Below, one piece after another: positions 1 to 12,380 of a DNA stretch of 64,000 nt. Within the stretch, counting starts at the first letter, position 1; each line of letters begins with the position of its first letter. Made by a program: the position numbers and the translations under genes. The stretch is from the NCBI GenBank assembly GCA_944472155.2, contig OX235271.1:22761710-22825709 (forward strand). The letters run 5' to 3'. The notes below the pieces were generated by a model, which ran no database searches, was not told the DNA's origin, and worked only from the letters and a program-made list of their open reading frames with translations. Source of the DNA: Trichobilharzia szidati (Eukaryota > Platyhelminthes > Trematoda > Strigeidida > Schistosomatidae).

Positions 1-589
1 GTCGCATAGCAATTGTATAGCTCGAAACTGACATAACCAACTAGGCAGCAGAGTCAGTCAGTTAAGTGATATGACACTGGAATACATTTCCCTCTTAGTG
101 TGTGTGTGTGTGTGTGTCAACTCAATTCTTCAGGGAGTTAGACGCGATGATCTGAACACAGTTTCAAATTTGCTGACTTAGAACTGACTGGGTGGTGCAT
201 CAAATTCTGATTTCAGATGGAACAAAAGTTTCGCCAACTTTGCAAACACCCCTTAAACAAGCGAAAAACAAGCGAAGTCTGGTGGTAATTTTGGTTGATG
301 GTTCAGGGTGCTCAAAGTAAGTGAGAAAATTGACTGAGAACACCTAGAACTGAAATCACCACCTTACAGTTATGTTACCTTCACTAATCACAACTAGTAA
401 GCTTTATTATATTCAAGATTCTAGTATGATGACAATGAAATCACTGAAAAACAATAGAAGCTGTTTCGTTTTCCTTTGAAATTCATCATATAAGAGACCA
501 ATCTCATGAATATCAAGTGACGCACTTGAAAGTCATCGAATCTTCGTGAATTTTCCATTGTGTTCAGCAAGTATTTGTCCTTTTAATTG

Positions 590-990
590 GTTACAGGATT
601 TCATCATGAGGTGACACCGGTTGGAGAACCATTGGAAAACCACCAGGGAGAACTGGACAGCTGTTTCGTCCTAGCGATCGGAACTCCTCAGCAGTATGCA
701 CACACCACCAAGGTTCAAACCCACGATCTTTCGGTTGCTTACAAGGCCAGTGAGCTCGTAGACCATTCAGTAGCTACTGGGACCTGATCCAATGGCTACC
801 CCATGGATTCCAACTTCTGCAAATAACTCACGTTATAGAGTGATTGGCACTAGCCAGTGTCATCGGTGGTGGCGAGTATTTGTCTTCACACCCGGCCTGC
901 TACACCCAGCTGATCACAACTTCTCACTAGAACCCAGTTAACCACATAGAGCCTGTATATGACCAGTCGCTAGTGTGCAGCAGTATCCTT
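590..990 (-). repeat. SINE-B copy (tRNA-like internal region)
   Basis: About 400 bp of a dispersed family seen at least a dozen times here. In minus orientation it carries a tRNA-like block (box B-like GGTTTGAACC) preceded by a GGTCTACGAGCTC segment, a short body with CTAGGACGAAACAGCTG, and ends in GATGAAATCCTGTAACC. Fills much of the region left of exon 13. Confidence 0.7.
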
Positions 991-1113
991 TTAACTAACC
1001 ATTCTAATTTCCTGCTGGGAATTTCAAGTACCCTACTGCTACCAATTAAGTGACAAGCACATACACACACACACCATGAGACCAACTCAGTCAGTCTAAA
1101 GACAATTCTCATT

Positions 1114-1153
<40 letters not shown>

Positions 1154-1172
1154 TGATTCAGTATTCACTTAC

Positions 1173-1409
1173 TTGCCCATGAAAGGTCACACGATAATAT
1201 GATGCAAATAAACGATGTCCATGAGATTCTACACGACTAATTGCTTCATAAGCTCGACCAATATGATGATAGATTTGAGCCAGATTCGTGTATTGACATC
1301 TATACTCATAGACTGGTAAAACCAATGCATAAACAGGTCGTATACATTCAAATAGACCGGCTGATTCTAAAGCTATAGCAGCTTCATTTAAATCAGTCAA
1401 CAGATCCTC
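1173..1409 (-). CDS. DOCK7: DOCK exon 13 visible: end of lobe A / start of lobe B
   Basis: A 237-base exon in phase 0 at both ends, acceptor TTTTTTAG, donor GTAAGT. Product EDLLTDLNEAAIALESAGLF then ECIRPVYALVLPVYEYRCQY then TNLAQIYHHIGRAYEAISRV and ends GHRLFASYYRVTFHGQ. It includes the conserved Arg-Leu-Phe-x-x-Tyr-x-Arg-Val-x-Phe-(Tyr/His)-Gly of DHR2. The rest of lobe B and lobe C with the nucleotide sensor must lie left of base 1. An AT microsatellite (about 1114-1152) sits just past the donor. Confidence 0.95.
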
Positions 1410-1864
1410 CTAAAAAAGAAAGTAATTTATAGTAAAGATAAACAAATAAGCATATGCACAAACAACATTGGATATTGAACAAATTAATTCTAGAATACAT
1501 GTGTACGTAATAAGGAAACAGAATTTTCATTTAAAATATGAAGAGGATAATTTGTAACATACTGCAGTGACACATTTCGGACATACTTCTGATCACACCC
1601 GCGTACTTGTCATACAAATTTATATAGAAGGCAAGATAGCATGAATCATTACAATGCAGGTTACATTGTGTCCAGGTCAAGTTCACCAATAAGGGGTAGG
1701 AAGATGATTGATGTAAGCGTGTAGGGTGAGAAAAAATACAAAGAACGGAGAGGGTGAAAATATCATTAAGTGAATTAAGCCTTGGTTCTAAATTCGACTG
1801 CCAAGGTAGGATCAAAGTAACAACAAATAATTTTTGAAGTAATGGTTTTGTAGGGATTTTGTTT

Positions 1865-2335
1865 GATTGGTTGGAGGATTTCATCATGAGCTGACATTAG
1901 TTAGAGAACCATTGGAAAGACAGCATCGGAGTATTGGACAGCCAGCTGCTTCGTCCCAGTGCTTGGGACTCTTCATTGGTATGCACCCAGCTCCAGGGTT
2001 CGAACCCAGGACCTCCTGGTTACAAGACGAACGAGCTCGTAGACCATTCAGCAGCCACCGGGACCCGATCCAATAGTCAGTTCATGAATTCTAACTTCTG
2101 CCAATTCACGACATAACGCGACCACTTCGCAATGTCTTCTTCGATGAATATCTGTCCTCACCTTCGACCTGTTGTGCCCTACTGGCCACGGCTTCCCACT
2201 AGAACCCAAGGTAACTGCCTACCTGAATAGGGTCAGTAGCTAGTGAGCATCAGCTGTCCAGTACTCCCAGGTTTTCCAATGGTTCTCTAACCGATGTCGG
2301 CTCATGGTGAAACCCTCCAACCAATCATGGCATTG
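1865..2335. repeat. SINE-B inverted pair
   Basis: A minus-strand SINE-B copy (about 2262-1865) is followed directly by a plus-strand 3' part (about 2260-2335). Both outer ends therefore carry the same ATGAAATCCTCCAACCAATC-type terminus in opposite orientation. Lies in the last visible DOCK intron. Confidence 0.65.
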
Positions 2336-2337
2336 GA

Positions 2338-3232
2338 TTGGGTTGGTGAAGTGGTAGAGCACGTTGACCGCTTCACTAACTTGGGAAGTACCATCAGCCA
2401 GTGCCAACGGGTTGATCTCCGACGAAATCTCAGCACGAATACAGAGGGCTAGTTTCGCACATGCCAGTTTACGCCGTCTCTGGCTTAGTAGACGTGATAT
2501 CCGACTATCGACCAAAGGGTGTGTGTACTGCTCAACAGTCCGCTTCGTCCTCCTTTATGGCTGTGAGACATGGCCATTGAGAGCAGAAGACATGAAAAGA
2601 TTATCTGTGTTCGATCATAGGTGTCTGCGTTCTATCTCCCGTGTGAAGGGGTATAATAAGGTGAGCAATATTGAAGTTAGGCTTCGGTCGAGTGCTAGGT
2701 AAGGCGGGGAAATCAATCGACGAGACTGTGAAATTACATTGACTGAGATGGTTAGGACATGTGCTACGTATGCCTAGTCATCGCCTTCCTCGACAATGGG
2801 CAATGTTAGCTGATATAGGGTCAGGCTGGAAAAGAGCTAGCGGCGGTCAAACCAAAACATGGCACCAATCAATGAAATCCACAACAGTTAATCTAAGCCA
2901 CGTAGGAAGATGTAGACTTCCTGGTTGGGGTCTTCGGGACGTTAAAAAACAATGGTTGGAAGATATTGGTGACATGGCTCAAAATCGTTCTCAACGGCTG
3001 GCGCAGATGCATCCACTCCTTGTGACTTATGATTTCCAATGAAACTGTTTTGTTCTTCGTTATTACTATTCCTTTGTCTCACACCTCTGTTTACTGTCTA
3101 TATTTTGCATTTCTTCTACTTCCTTCTCTTGCTTTGTGTGCTACATAGATTGTGGCGACTTGAACTGCCGCACATATGTGCAAAGTTCTATTTCGAAAAC
3201 CGACCGACCGACCGACCGGTGCAAAGTTCTAT
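2338..3232 (+). mobile_element. LINE-2 (non-LTR retrotransposon) 3' part
   Basis: C-terminal reverse-transcriptase region of a non-LTR family with five or more copies in the window. Seen: VEHVDRFTNLGSTIS, DEISARIQRASFAHA, RRDIRLSTKGCVYC, VLLYGCETWPLRAEDMKR, LRWLGHVLRMPSHRLPR, and a frame-broken middle. It ends in a 3' UTR and a GACC tandem tail (about 3200-3220), typical of elements that finish in short repeats. RT palm missing, so 5'-truncated. Confidence 0.8.
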
Positions 3233-3282
3233 GTCAAAAACCGACCGACCTCCAACCAATCAAACAAGATCCCTACAAACGA

Positions 3283-3440
3283 ATACTTGAAAAATGATCT
3301 GATGCACACTAGCGACTGGCCCTATTCAGGTAGGCAGTTCCCTGGGGTTCTGGTGAGAAGCCATGACCAGTAGGGCACAACAGGTCGAAGGTGAGGACAG
3401 ATACTCATCAAAGACATTGCTAAGCGATCGCGCTATGTCG
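3283..3440 (+). repeat. SINE-B 5' head fragment
   Basis: Matches the upstream section of plus-oriented SINE-B copies at 58430-58570 (GACTGGCCCTATTCAGGTAG... AGCGATCGCGCTATGTCGTG) and stops where a PLE fragment begins. Part of a mosaic. Confidence 0.5.
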
Positions 3441-4250
3441 TGTATAAAAAGGAGTTGGTTAAGTTTTTTTTCACACTCATTCACCAAATATGTACAGACG
3501 ACACCACTGAAGAAGAAATACAACACCTCACTGAAATATTGCTAGATAACAACTATCCGTTGAAATTCATTAAAGGTTACGGAAGTGTCAAACAAAGATC
3601 TCTACCCATCCAGTCAGCTCCCAGAAATAATGTCTATACATCCTTGACTTTTAGGAGTGATCAATAAAGTCTGATCATGAAACAAAGACTTAAGGTGGAA
3701 ATTAATAGAACTCACTATGCAACCAAACTTATTTTCATACAGAAAACGAGACCTATGCTATCCTGTAAACCCTCACAGAAACCGAACAATAGTGTCACAT
3801 CCCATTGTGTTAAACAGTTTACATGTATGTGTGAACACACGTATATAGGGAGGACCCATTGGCCTCTGCAGGTTAGGGCTACAGAACATATTCCAAAATG
3901 GCTGCAACAACACTAGATACAACTGATCCCGGAAACAGATGTCCAACATCATCTATAGCGAAGCAAACCATAGAGACGGGTTGTACGGTTGATTTCAGGA
4001 AAATAAGGTTGGGTCACATACTTAAATTTGCTGAAGCCCTGGCCATAAAAAGGCTTATGTGTCCAAAAATTATTTTTTGTCACTTTAAATCTGCCTTGGT
4101 AATCCAATTTAAGACTAAGGTTCAATTCGATGATACCCTACAGAAATGTTCCCAGCGGGAAACGGAGAGTTTTCACCTTTCTCCAGTTTACCTCAGAGGT
4201 ATGTTTACGCCTATTCCAGTCAGGCTACACTGTGTACATTGGGAATGAGC
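3430..4250 (+). mobile_element. PLE fragment: RT C-terminus and GIY-YIG endonuclease
   Basis: Penelope-like element piece. The reading frame gives ELVKFFFTLIHQICTDD, EEEIQHLTEILLDNNYP, and, after a stop, CVKQFTCMCEHTYIGRTHWP with EHIPKWLQQ. The Cys-x-Cys knuckle followed by Tyr-Ile-Gly-Arg is the GIY-YIG endonuclease core of PLEs. ILKFAEALAIKRL is the usual C-terminal block. Stops and frame changes show it is dead. Confidence 0.8.
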
Positions 4251-4389
4251 TGAACAGATTGACTGACTGTTAAACACGGTGTTAATATTCACTCTTCAAA
4301 CTGACAACACCAGACATTGAGTATGTTTTACTTTTGTGAGAAACGCGTAGAAATTTCTCTATTCAATATTGATTATTAGTGTAGAGTAA

Positions 4390-5290
4390 GTGTTCGTTTT
4401 TTATGATACATTTGTAATAATTAGGAGAAATGATTATTTAGAATACACCCATAAATTAATAAACAAGATATTTGAAGACATCAAATTCACCACGAGAGAA
4501 GAAGAATTAGACGACAACAAAATCCCACTTTTAGATGTCTTAATCAGGAGAACTAACACAGGAAATTTAGAAACACAAGTATATAGAAGATCAACGCACA
4601 CACACAGAGCAAATACTCAATTATACTAGCAATAATCCAATTACTCACAAAAGAAACTGTGTGCAGACATTGTTTAAAAGAATTCAAAAACACTGTAGCA
4701 CTCCAGAGTTGAAAAGAATGGAAGAAAAATACCTACAAACGGTCTTCAAAAAGAATGGCTATCCACAAAATTTCATCAAAAAGTGTTTGAAATCGAGTCA
4801 CAACACCAACAAGCAACCATCATCAAAGGACACAAGAAAATTCATCCTACCATACATAAAAGTGTCTCTGAAATAACGGCTAGAATAGTGAAACCGTTTG
4901 ATATAGATATAGCACACAAGCCAGTCAAATCACTTAATTCGATATTGTGCAAACCATAAGATCCAACAGAAAAAGGAGATAAAATTAATACCCTTTACAA
5001 AATAAATTGTATGAACTGCAACAAGCATTACATTGGCCAAAGTGGGCATCCCCTTCGAATCAGAATCCAGAAACACAAATCATGCATTCTTTAGTATCAA
5101 TGCATATAGACAATTATGGACATCAGTTTGATTGGGATAATGTCGAAATTTTAGACAGAGGGAACACTAAAAGTGCCGGGGAATTCCTAGAAGCCTGGTA
5201 CTCAAATGAATATGCAATTAACAAACACTTTAATATAGACCAAATATACCAACTAATAAAAAGTAAATCAGGTGACCAGAAAGTTTAAAA
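4390..5290 (+). mobile_element. PLE fragment of a second family: RT thumb and GIY-YIG
   Basis: Begins with FVIIRRNDYLEYTHKLINKI, KIPLLDVLIRRTNTGNLETQ and VYRRSTHTHRANTQL, the PLE reverse-transcriptase segment after the YxDD box. It continues to INCMNCNKHYIGQSGHPLRI, a GIY-YIG core, and ends with WDNVEILDRGNTKSAGEFLE and NKHFNIDQIYQL. The Cys-x-x-Cys and Tyr-Ile-Gly-Gln spelling differs from the neighbouring copy, so two PLE lineages lie side by side. Broken by frameshifts. Confidence 0.82.
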
Positions 5291-5844
5291 TCCAAGTCAA
5301 TAGAAAATGATCAATACATATGTAAAGATGGTTACCGGGAGAAGCAATTCTATCACTCATGAAAAAATTTAAATCATTTCACTTTATGCTAAAAATTGCG
5401 CTGAAAGGGGATGTTGTCCAGAAGGACGACGAAAGCTCCGCAACTAAACCAACCAACTCAGAGAACACTATTAATTGCGAATATGAGTAGTATTTGTAGC
5501 ATTGTCTTAAATTACTGTGTTAAAATTATAGAAACTCTCTCTCTCTCTTCATCTATTCGTGATAATTCGATCAAGATTATCCGCTCATTCATTACATTTA
5601 ACTATATTTATGCAAATGTCTATTCTCTGTCAAGACATGAAAGTATGTTCTTATTATCAACGCTACTACTTATTTTAAACTATTGTTAGTAGTGTAGCGA
5701 AAGAATTTATGTGAGTAGGATTTGATCCTTCTTCACGGAAGATGTTGTCCACAGTTGTTTTTTTCCCAACGATAAATCATCAAGATCAAGCCTTGTTGGT
5801 TGGAGGCAATCGGTAGGAAGCCTCACTCCACCTAGGCTTTAATG

Positions 5845-6300
5845 CTAGTTGGCATTCACCAGTCAGTCAATCAGCAAGGCATATCTGCATACTGGCCATA
5901 TTGCAAACACGACTGATAGAGTTCAAGCCTGCACCAAACAAAGAACTAGACACATTACTCTCGTTACTATAACTAGTGTCCAATCAGAGTATCCAATACA
6001 GTCAGTCCTACAGAAGGGCAATCGCTAGCCCGAATAGCTCCTCAGTGGTAAAGTCTCTGGCTGTAGGCAGCACTGGGTGACACTGGGTTTGATGCTCAGA
6101 AGGAGGGACATGAGTTCATTGAAGGTTACAGATACGCCTTTCTGACTGGTGAGTGTCAAATAGCACGAAATCTAGGTCAAGCAAGGCTTCCTCCTGATTG
6201 CGTCCAACCATCTAATATTAACAATACACAGTGCAGTGCACCGTGACGGCAACACACCTAGAATGGTGGCCATCTTGCAAACCACCTCAGTAGCATACGC
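5845..6300 (+). repeat. Repeat D (tRNA-like, AGTC-flanked)
   Basis: Shares with 14580-15240 the segments AGTCAGTCAATCAGCAAGGC, a tract CTGCACCAAACAAAGAACTA and TAACTAGTGTCCAATC. Contains a tRNA-like head around 6033-6110 (AGCTCCTCAGTGGTAAAGTC). Looks like a composite of two tRNA-derived units in opposite orientation. 5290-5845 shows no gene. Confidence 0.5.
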
Positions 6301-6475
6301 CACAATACTACCTAGTTAGACAGGCATAAGTGGGAGAGGGAAGTTTCACACAATGGGACCAAAATGGCTGGAATCCATGCACGCTAAAACCAATGATTAG
6401 AGCATATTCATCACCACTTACAGAGTTATAAGAAGTCATTACTAGATACTCTTTAAAATTGAAAAGAAAACATAC

Positions 6476-6585
6476 CTGAGTATAAGAAATTTCTAGTACA
6501 CCAGAATCTGCTCTCAATCCACTTTCTTCGATATGAATATTTGATGAAATTGATTTAAATGCATCACATCCTTGAGGAAATTCAC
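6476..6585 (-). CDS. DOCK7: DOCK exon 12 visible
   Basis: A 110-base exon, acceptor ATTTTAG, donor GTATGT. Enters with GT (Gly with the preceding G) and leaves in phase 0. Product GEFPQGCDAFKSISSNIHIE then ESGLRADSGVLEISYTQ. Gly-Cys-x-x-Phe-x-x-Ile-Ser-Ser-Asn is the DOCK6/7/8-specific loop between lobe A helices and is the best single argument for the DOCK-C class. Confidence 0.94.
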
Positions 6586-7149
6586 CTAAAATATTTTATA
6601 CAAAATTAAACAAAAAATCAGTAAAAAAAACAACATCAATACAACAGAAATCTAAAGTGGACTCGGCTTTTTTTAATTATTAATTTCCATGATAGAGATA
6701 ACGATCGTCAATGTTTGAATGGTAGTGCAGTGAGCGCTACTTATAATCACATATAAGTAGTATATCAGCAAACGAATTCAGAAAAGTAACAATATGTTTC
6801 AGGGCACTGGAAAAAGCAGTCGAAGAAGAGAACCGTGAGAAGAACGTTACAAATACTGTGCAGTATCCAAGAAGTTATCGAATGTGGTGATATTCGACCA
6901 ATTCGCAAATGACATGCAAATGAAGACTTAAAGATAAGGTGTACCAAATTTATGTACCTACAATGCATTTGTGCTACTATATATCGCCTTCGAGATAGAA
7001 AACGGAAGAAAATCTGATAAATAGTGTTAGCTTGTAGGTTTCATAAAACAACTCAAGAAGGTTAAAGTTCATCAAGTTGAAAACTTGCTCAATGAGTTGC
7101 AATCACTAATATGGATGACTAATCAGTGTAATCAAAATGTAGTTATAAC

Positions 7150-7640
7150 AGGGTAGTGAGAGATTGACTATACCCTCTTTCTATAAGCATAACTTTGCTT
7201 TGAGACGTTTGATTGCAGCTGATACAGCAAATCGTAGTTAAATTTGTATTTAATTTTTTGAGGGATTTGGAAATCTCGATGAAATGACCCGGATCCAACA
7301 CAAAGTGTCTGGTAGTTGCACTTTGCAAAAAATCTGCTTCCCCCAAGACATATGTTTCTTGGAATATACTCTGAAAACCGGATAAAAGCCATTCTTTCTG
7401 TCCTTCCAATGTAATTGCTCTCGCAAATACACAAAAAATTTTTACACGCAATTGGAGGTAGTATCAGTGGGATACTTATTCTGTTCGGATCGGCTTATAC
7501 AGCATGTGGTTCTGTATAGCGTTACTAGATTAGCTGCAGGGAAGCATCTTTTTATTGCTCTTTTCATTCCCTTGTTAATAGTTTGTGATACTGCTTCTCC
7601 TTTGAATGGCAGACGAATGAACACTTCCCCTTGTCATACA
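7150..7640 (-). mobile_element. PLE fragment with GIY-YIG core
   Basis: Minus-strand reading gives RLPFKGEAVSQTINKGMKRA, CFPAANLVTLYRTTCC, TTSNCVKIFC and, after a frameshift, MCICESNYIGRTERMAF. This is the PLE region from the RT thumb into the GIY-YIG domain. Both ends truncated. Confidence 0.8.
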
Positions 7641-8095
7641 ACTAGGTGTTTCGTTTTCGCGTCCTAGTCTTTGCTATACTTTATGATACATCCCTTTGGT
7701 TCCCTTTTTCTTCCCTTAGTCATTTCTCAATAAAGCCTAATCCTTCCTCCACCGTTATTGGTGGTAACTTAAACTAAAATTTGTACTGCTTATATTTCGG
7801 ATGCTAACATTAATGTCATTGTCATTCTTTACAACCACTGTAGTTTCAGGTAGCTTGCAGGAGATGAGAACCTTTGAATGATATTATTTTATACTGGAAA
7901 TTTAATCTTTCTTTCTTTGTTGAAATTAAGCTATCTTATCAATTATCAAATATCAAAGCTTTGAAGATCTCAAACACATATATTGCTTAAATCAGTCTAC
8001 AGGTGTCTTACACATGACCCTAACAATTAAAGTAGACTCAGTATGAGTGTTTTGTAATGAAAACTTGGTTTATGATAGGATTCTAAATCAACAAT

Positions 8096-9149
8096 TCACC
8101 AACTACTCACTCTCTCCTTTTCCCTCTCATTCAGTATAACAGAAACTGAGATGAGAAGATTTGCCTGTGGAAGGATCATTTCTAACAAGGTCTGATGATT
8201 CTTAAGTGGATTCCTCTTAACCTTCAGACCTGGACACTGCGAATGCATACCCCTGGACCTGACAACCGACGAAATTTCTCTACATTGTAGAAGCCTTTCA
8301 AGGTCACAGTTTGTCATTTTCGCCATTGGAAAATGGAAACTGGTCATCTTAACACCTTCTGACTTCCAAGTCCCATCAATTTTGTCCAGCTGTCTAAGAG
8401 CCCATCGGTCTATATGACCACCTGGAGCAGGCTTCAGCAGATTGAGAGCTTTGACGTTAATCAAAGTCACGCCTGGAATGTTTCTCAATGCACGAGTTAT
8501 TCCGTCATCCTTTTTGTAAATAACAATCGGACCACATTTCTGAATACTACGTCGATTCATCATTTTACCCTTTCCTTCTCTGAAGCGCTGAGAGTTGTAG
8601 ACTTTCTTGATATCAGGTGAAGCCCGAATTGCTTAAAGCACCTTCCCAGCATCTTTAGTTTTCTTTATCGACTCCATATCGTTTGACACAGCAAGAGGGA
8701 GCTCTGGAACACAATCACAACGATGACCGCGGGCGATGAACAAAGACGGAACACCAGTAGCTGCAATAGCAGTACAAATAGCGTAACATCTTTGTTGTGC
8801 ACTTATTTTCTTGTGCCACCTTCTCCACGTCTTGGTAGGAACAAACATATGCCCACCTCGACACATATTTCAGTAAGCTCCATGGCCTGACAGATGGGTA
8901 CTACCACCACGTACTCTGAGGATACGAGCAACAGCTCTGCCAGTACCCCAAAACTCAGAAGAGGTTTGATAACCAGTCTTGGTACCAACTGCAAAAGATT
9001 GTCTTGAATTCTTGCGCATTTGATTATGAACGAAGTTCAAAATATCCATGCGAAGCGGAGCACAAAATACTGCTGGCATTTTGATTGTTGCAAGGCGTAG
9101 GTGCGCCATCAGCTCCATACACATTAACAATCGGCCTCACGACAGCCAT
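8096..9149 (-). pseudogene. RPL4: Processed pseudogene of ribosomal protein L4 (uL4)
   Basis: An intronless copy of the cytosolic large-subunit protein uL4. The start codon is at 9149 ([15 protein letters not shown]). A frameshift near 9100-9120 follows, after which family blocks appear in order: [39 protein letters not shown], an in-frame [55 protein letters not shown], an in-frame TAA, DIKKVYNSQRFREGKGK, RNIPGVTLINVKALNLLKPA, and NPLKNHQTLLE. The C-terminal tail is lost or shifted. The lack of introns, the two stops and the frameshift mark a dead retrocopy, probably moved by LINE machinery. No poly(A) or clear target duplication is visible. Confidence 0.93.
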
Positions 9150-9929
9150 ATCAGCGTGAACACCAATGTTAGACAAACAGTTGTGCAATATTTAGTGAGT
9201 CCTATAACAGGACATCAATCAGTAGTGCTTACTAGCCAGATCAAAATGATTTAAAGGCTAGACGGTCGTTTCGCTCGTTTGCGAGCTAGACCACCCACCA
9301 CCACTAATGGTGTAGCCAGTTAGACTGACTTAGCTAAGAGAGCCGGATCACTTTAAGCAACATGAATACTGGCTAGCTAGCTACTCCAGTGAACTGGTAA
9401 TACAACACTAGATCAGATTTGTTATTTCACACAATTCGAGTGGTGAAATTTCACCACAGTTTCCTTTGGAGACTGAAATTATCCAGAATCACAATAAGTG
9501 ATCTGTTTGATACGATAAATGATCATCAAGGTAGCAAGTATCACATCAACACCAATCTAGTTCGCGCCTAAGTGGCTAGCTAGCACAGTCGGGTGAGGTG
9601 TGAACCGACTCGGCTCTCTGAGTTCAGTTAACACTAGAACACAGTGATAAGCTTAGACTCACGACGAACGAAACTTCATTCAATTCAGTGTGTTGACCAC
9701 TTTGATCTGTTCATGTCAACGGTGTATTCAAAACAACTATACCAATCAGTCAGTAGTATATAGTAGTAGTATCGTATGTCTATGCTTGCTTTCTCGACCA
9801 CCAGTTGGGGTATCAAGCAGATTTGAATAATCTCAGTTTCCAAAGTATGTAAACTGTGGTGATAGTTAATTCGCAAAATTGTATATTTCATCTAGATATA
9901 TAACAAAACTTGTATCAATACAGGAATTG

Positions 9930-10800
9930 GCGCGGCATTTTATGCTCCTGTCTATCCCAAGCAAAATACTAAGTCGCATTATCCTGGAGAGAATCGAACA
10001 CACCTTGGATGAAAAACTTCGATCGGAACAGGCTGGATTCAGGAGAGCTTCAGGACTTCCATGAGATGAGCATAGAGAAAACAGAGGTGATGAAGATTCC
10101 TAGCCAACAGCAACAGCTACAACAACCAGCCAGCATAAATGGGAGGAATCTGAAAGAAGCAACATCCTTCAGCTACCTACCGACCTACCTGGGAAGCATC
10201 GTCGTTTCAACTACAGGCGGACGGAACTGATGAGCACATCAAAGCGAGGATCATCGAGAAAGCAAGGCAAGCTTTCGTTACTCTCAAGTCTGTATGGAGA
10301 TCAACAGCACTCAGCATGAAAAATAACATCCGGATTTTCAACCCCAATGTGTAGTCAGTGCTACTCACTATACGGATCAGAGACTTGGCGCCGTGTCACA
10401 AACGGCACTTCAAACAAACTACAAACCTTCATCAACAACTGTCTTCGCTCAATACTTCGTTCAAGATCAGATGGCCAGCCAAAAAAGATCAACAACAAGA
10501 ATCTCTCCCTGGCAATGAACCAACCCAGTAGGAACCAATTGTGCAACCAATATGCAGGAAGAAATGGAGGTGGTTTGGCCATACTCTGAGAAAACAAACC
10601 ATCAAGTGCCATCACCCGAATGGAACCCGAATGGGAAGCGGTGAGTTGGCACTCGGTGCGAGGGTGACATGGAGAAGGAGGTCATGCGAAGAGGAGATGA
10701 AAGCATGTGGGTAGAAGTGAAAACGTTGGCGGGGAACCGAATGCAATGGAGACGTGTAGCTGAAGCCATATGTTCCTATAGAAACTAAAGGAAACATTAA
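9930..10800 (+). mobile_element. RTE-type LINE, internally deleted 3' part
   Basis: Starts in RT (SKILSRIILERIEHTLDEKL, SEQAGFRRASG) and jumps to the C-terminal region (SIEKTEVMKIPSQ, ATSFSYLPTYLGSI, frame-shifted DEHIKARI, ARQAFVTLKSVWRSTALS). It ends with RRKWRWFGHTLRK-like sequence and a 3' UTR with CTGAAGCCATATGTTCC. The missing middle removes the catalytic YADD. Non-functional RTE (SR2-like) copy. Confidence 0.8.
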
Positions 10801-12380
10801 TAATAAGCCCTCAATGTCTAAAGTGTAATTAACAGTCAGTCGGTAGTTGACACTTGTAGGTTAATCATCGATGGCGTATTGGAATCGATAATTTAAAGAG
10901 CACACATCTTCAGGCATCATTACACTATTATTATTATTAAACATTCTATCTCAGATTGGTTCATTAAGAAAATGTCTCCATTGTGCAGTTTTCATCAAAT
11001 ATTAGAAAAATGAAGAGAGATCAATTATAAACCAAACAATTACTCAATGTGTATATAGCACAAAACTAGTCACCATGACAACAATAGAATATTGGCAAAG
11101 TTAAACTTTAAGCACCAGTAAGTACCAACGAAAAAAATGATATCTTGAACGCACCAATCACATGATAAAGGCGATATTTGTATGTATCAAATATAAACAT
11201 GCATGAAAATAATCAAGAATTAAAAGGCATGACACTGTTACACAGGATACCCTTCTCTAACTAATCAGAATGCCAGAAAAGTAGCATAATCGTTGGAAAA
11301 TACACTAAGAAATATTGCAGACATAACATCACACTATATAGTTTTCGCTTATGTGTTATCACAATGTCTCCCAGTCACCACACAGATGATCTATTAAGAA
11401 ATCATATCATGAGCGATAGATGCATTCATCCACCTGACTGCAGGTCATAGTACTTTAAGGTCCATGGATATTTCTGACACTATTCTCCAACCCACTCCTA
11501 ACTCTAACCATAATCCTAAATGTAACCCTAATCCTGGACCCTAAACCTTAGTCTAAAAAAGCCATAACCCTACCTAACAGTATAGATTTACAGAAAACGT
11601 ACCTAGAGAATAAGTGGAATACTGTAATCTACCTCCTCCAAGCGCAAAAAGGCAGGCATGATTTGATTTGGAATAACCTTACACAGCATTCCCTGTATCT
11701 GATTGGTTCTTGAAGGTCAACTTTTGAAAGACCTGGACTTTGGCTATGCATACTTCAACCAATATTATTCACCAGGTTTCACTAGCTTGCTCACTGAGCG
11801 TTTCTAGGTCATTGGTGCGCTCGCACTTCACTGCTACTTACTGGTGCTTAAAGTTTAACTTGGCCTGAATGTTTAGATGAAGAATTTGTGATATAGTTTA
11901 GCAACAGTTATGTTAAAAAGCTAATTAACGCGGCGATTATTGAGTAAGGAAGTAAATTATTAAACGAACAGAAAACCAATAGAAACTTTGTATGTTATGT
12001 AGGGCATCGGTATAGGCAGAGGGGAGAGGATTTAAGAGGCAGGAACAAGGGAAAGATGCACCAAAATTAAGCATTATACTATAATAATAGTAATTATAGG
12101 CGCAGTAACAAACATTATCTTGAAAACAATGATAAGTATGAAGTCTACAAAGAGATTACGGTGTTTTAGCATACAAGACAGGGCAATTTAAGAAATAAAT
12201 GCAAATCATGCCAAGTACACACATACTTACACACATGCAAACAGACGCACATGCACACATATAGACAATCATATTCAAAATGTGAAATATTCCCCTCCCT
12301 AAATTCAATAGAACTAGCTCACCCGAAAAAGACGGTGCTACAGGACTGGACTACATCGACTCACTTCTAGCTTAAAGGTA
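10800..12380. other. Intron stretch without a recognised element
   Basis: AT-rich sequence inside the 14.4-kb DOCK intron. I see no coding exon here. It holds a degenerate CCTAA-rich patch at about 11491-11580 and CA-rich simple sequence near 12215-12260. Confidence 0.6.

Noticed and set aside
8414..9254. Plus-strand frames around 8.4-9.2 kb
   Set aside because: Shadows of the RPL4 pseudogene.
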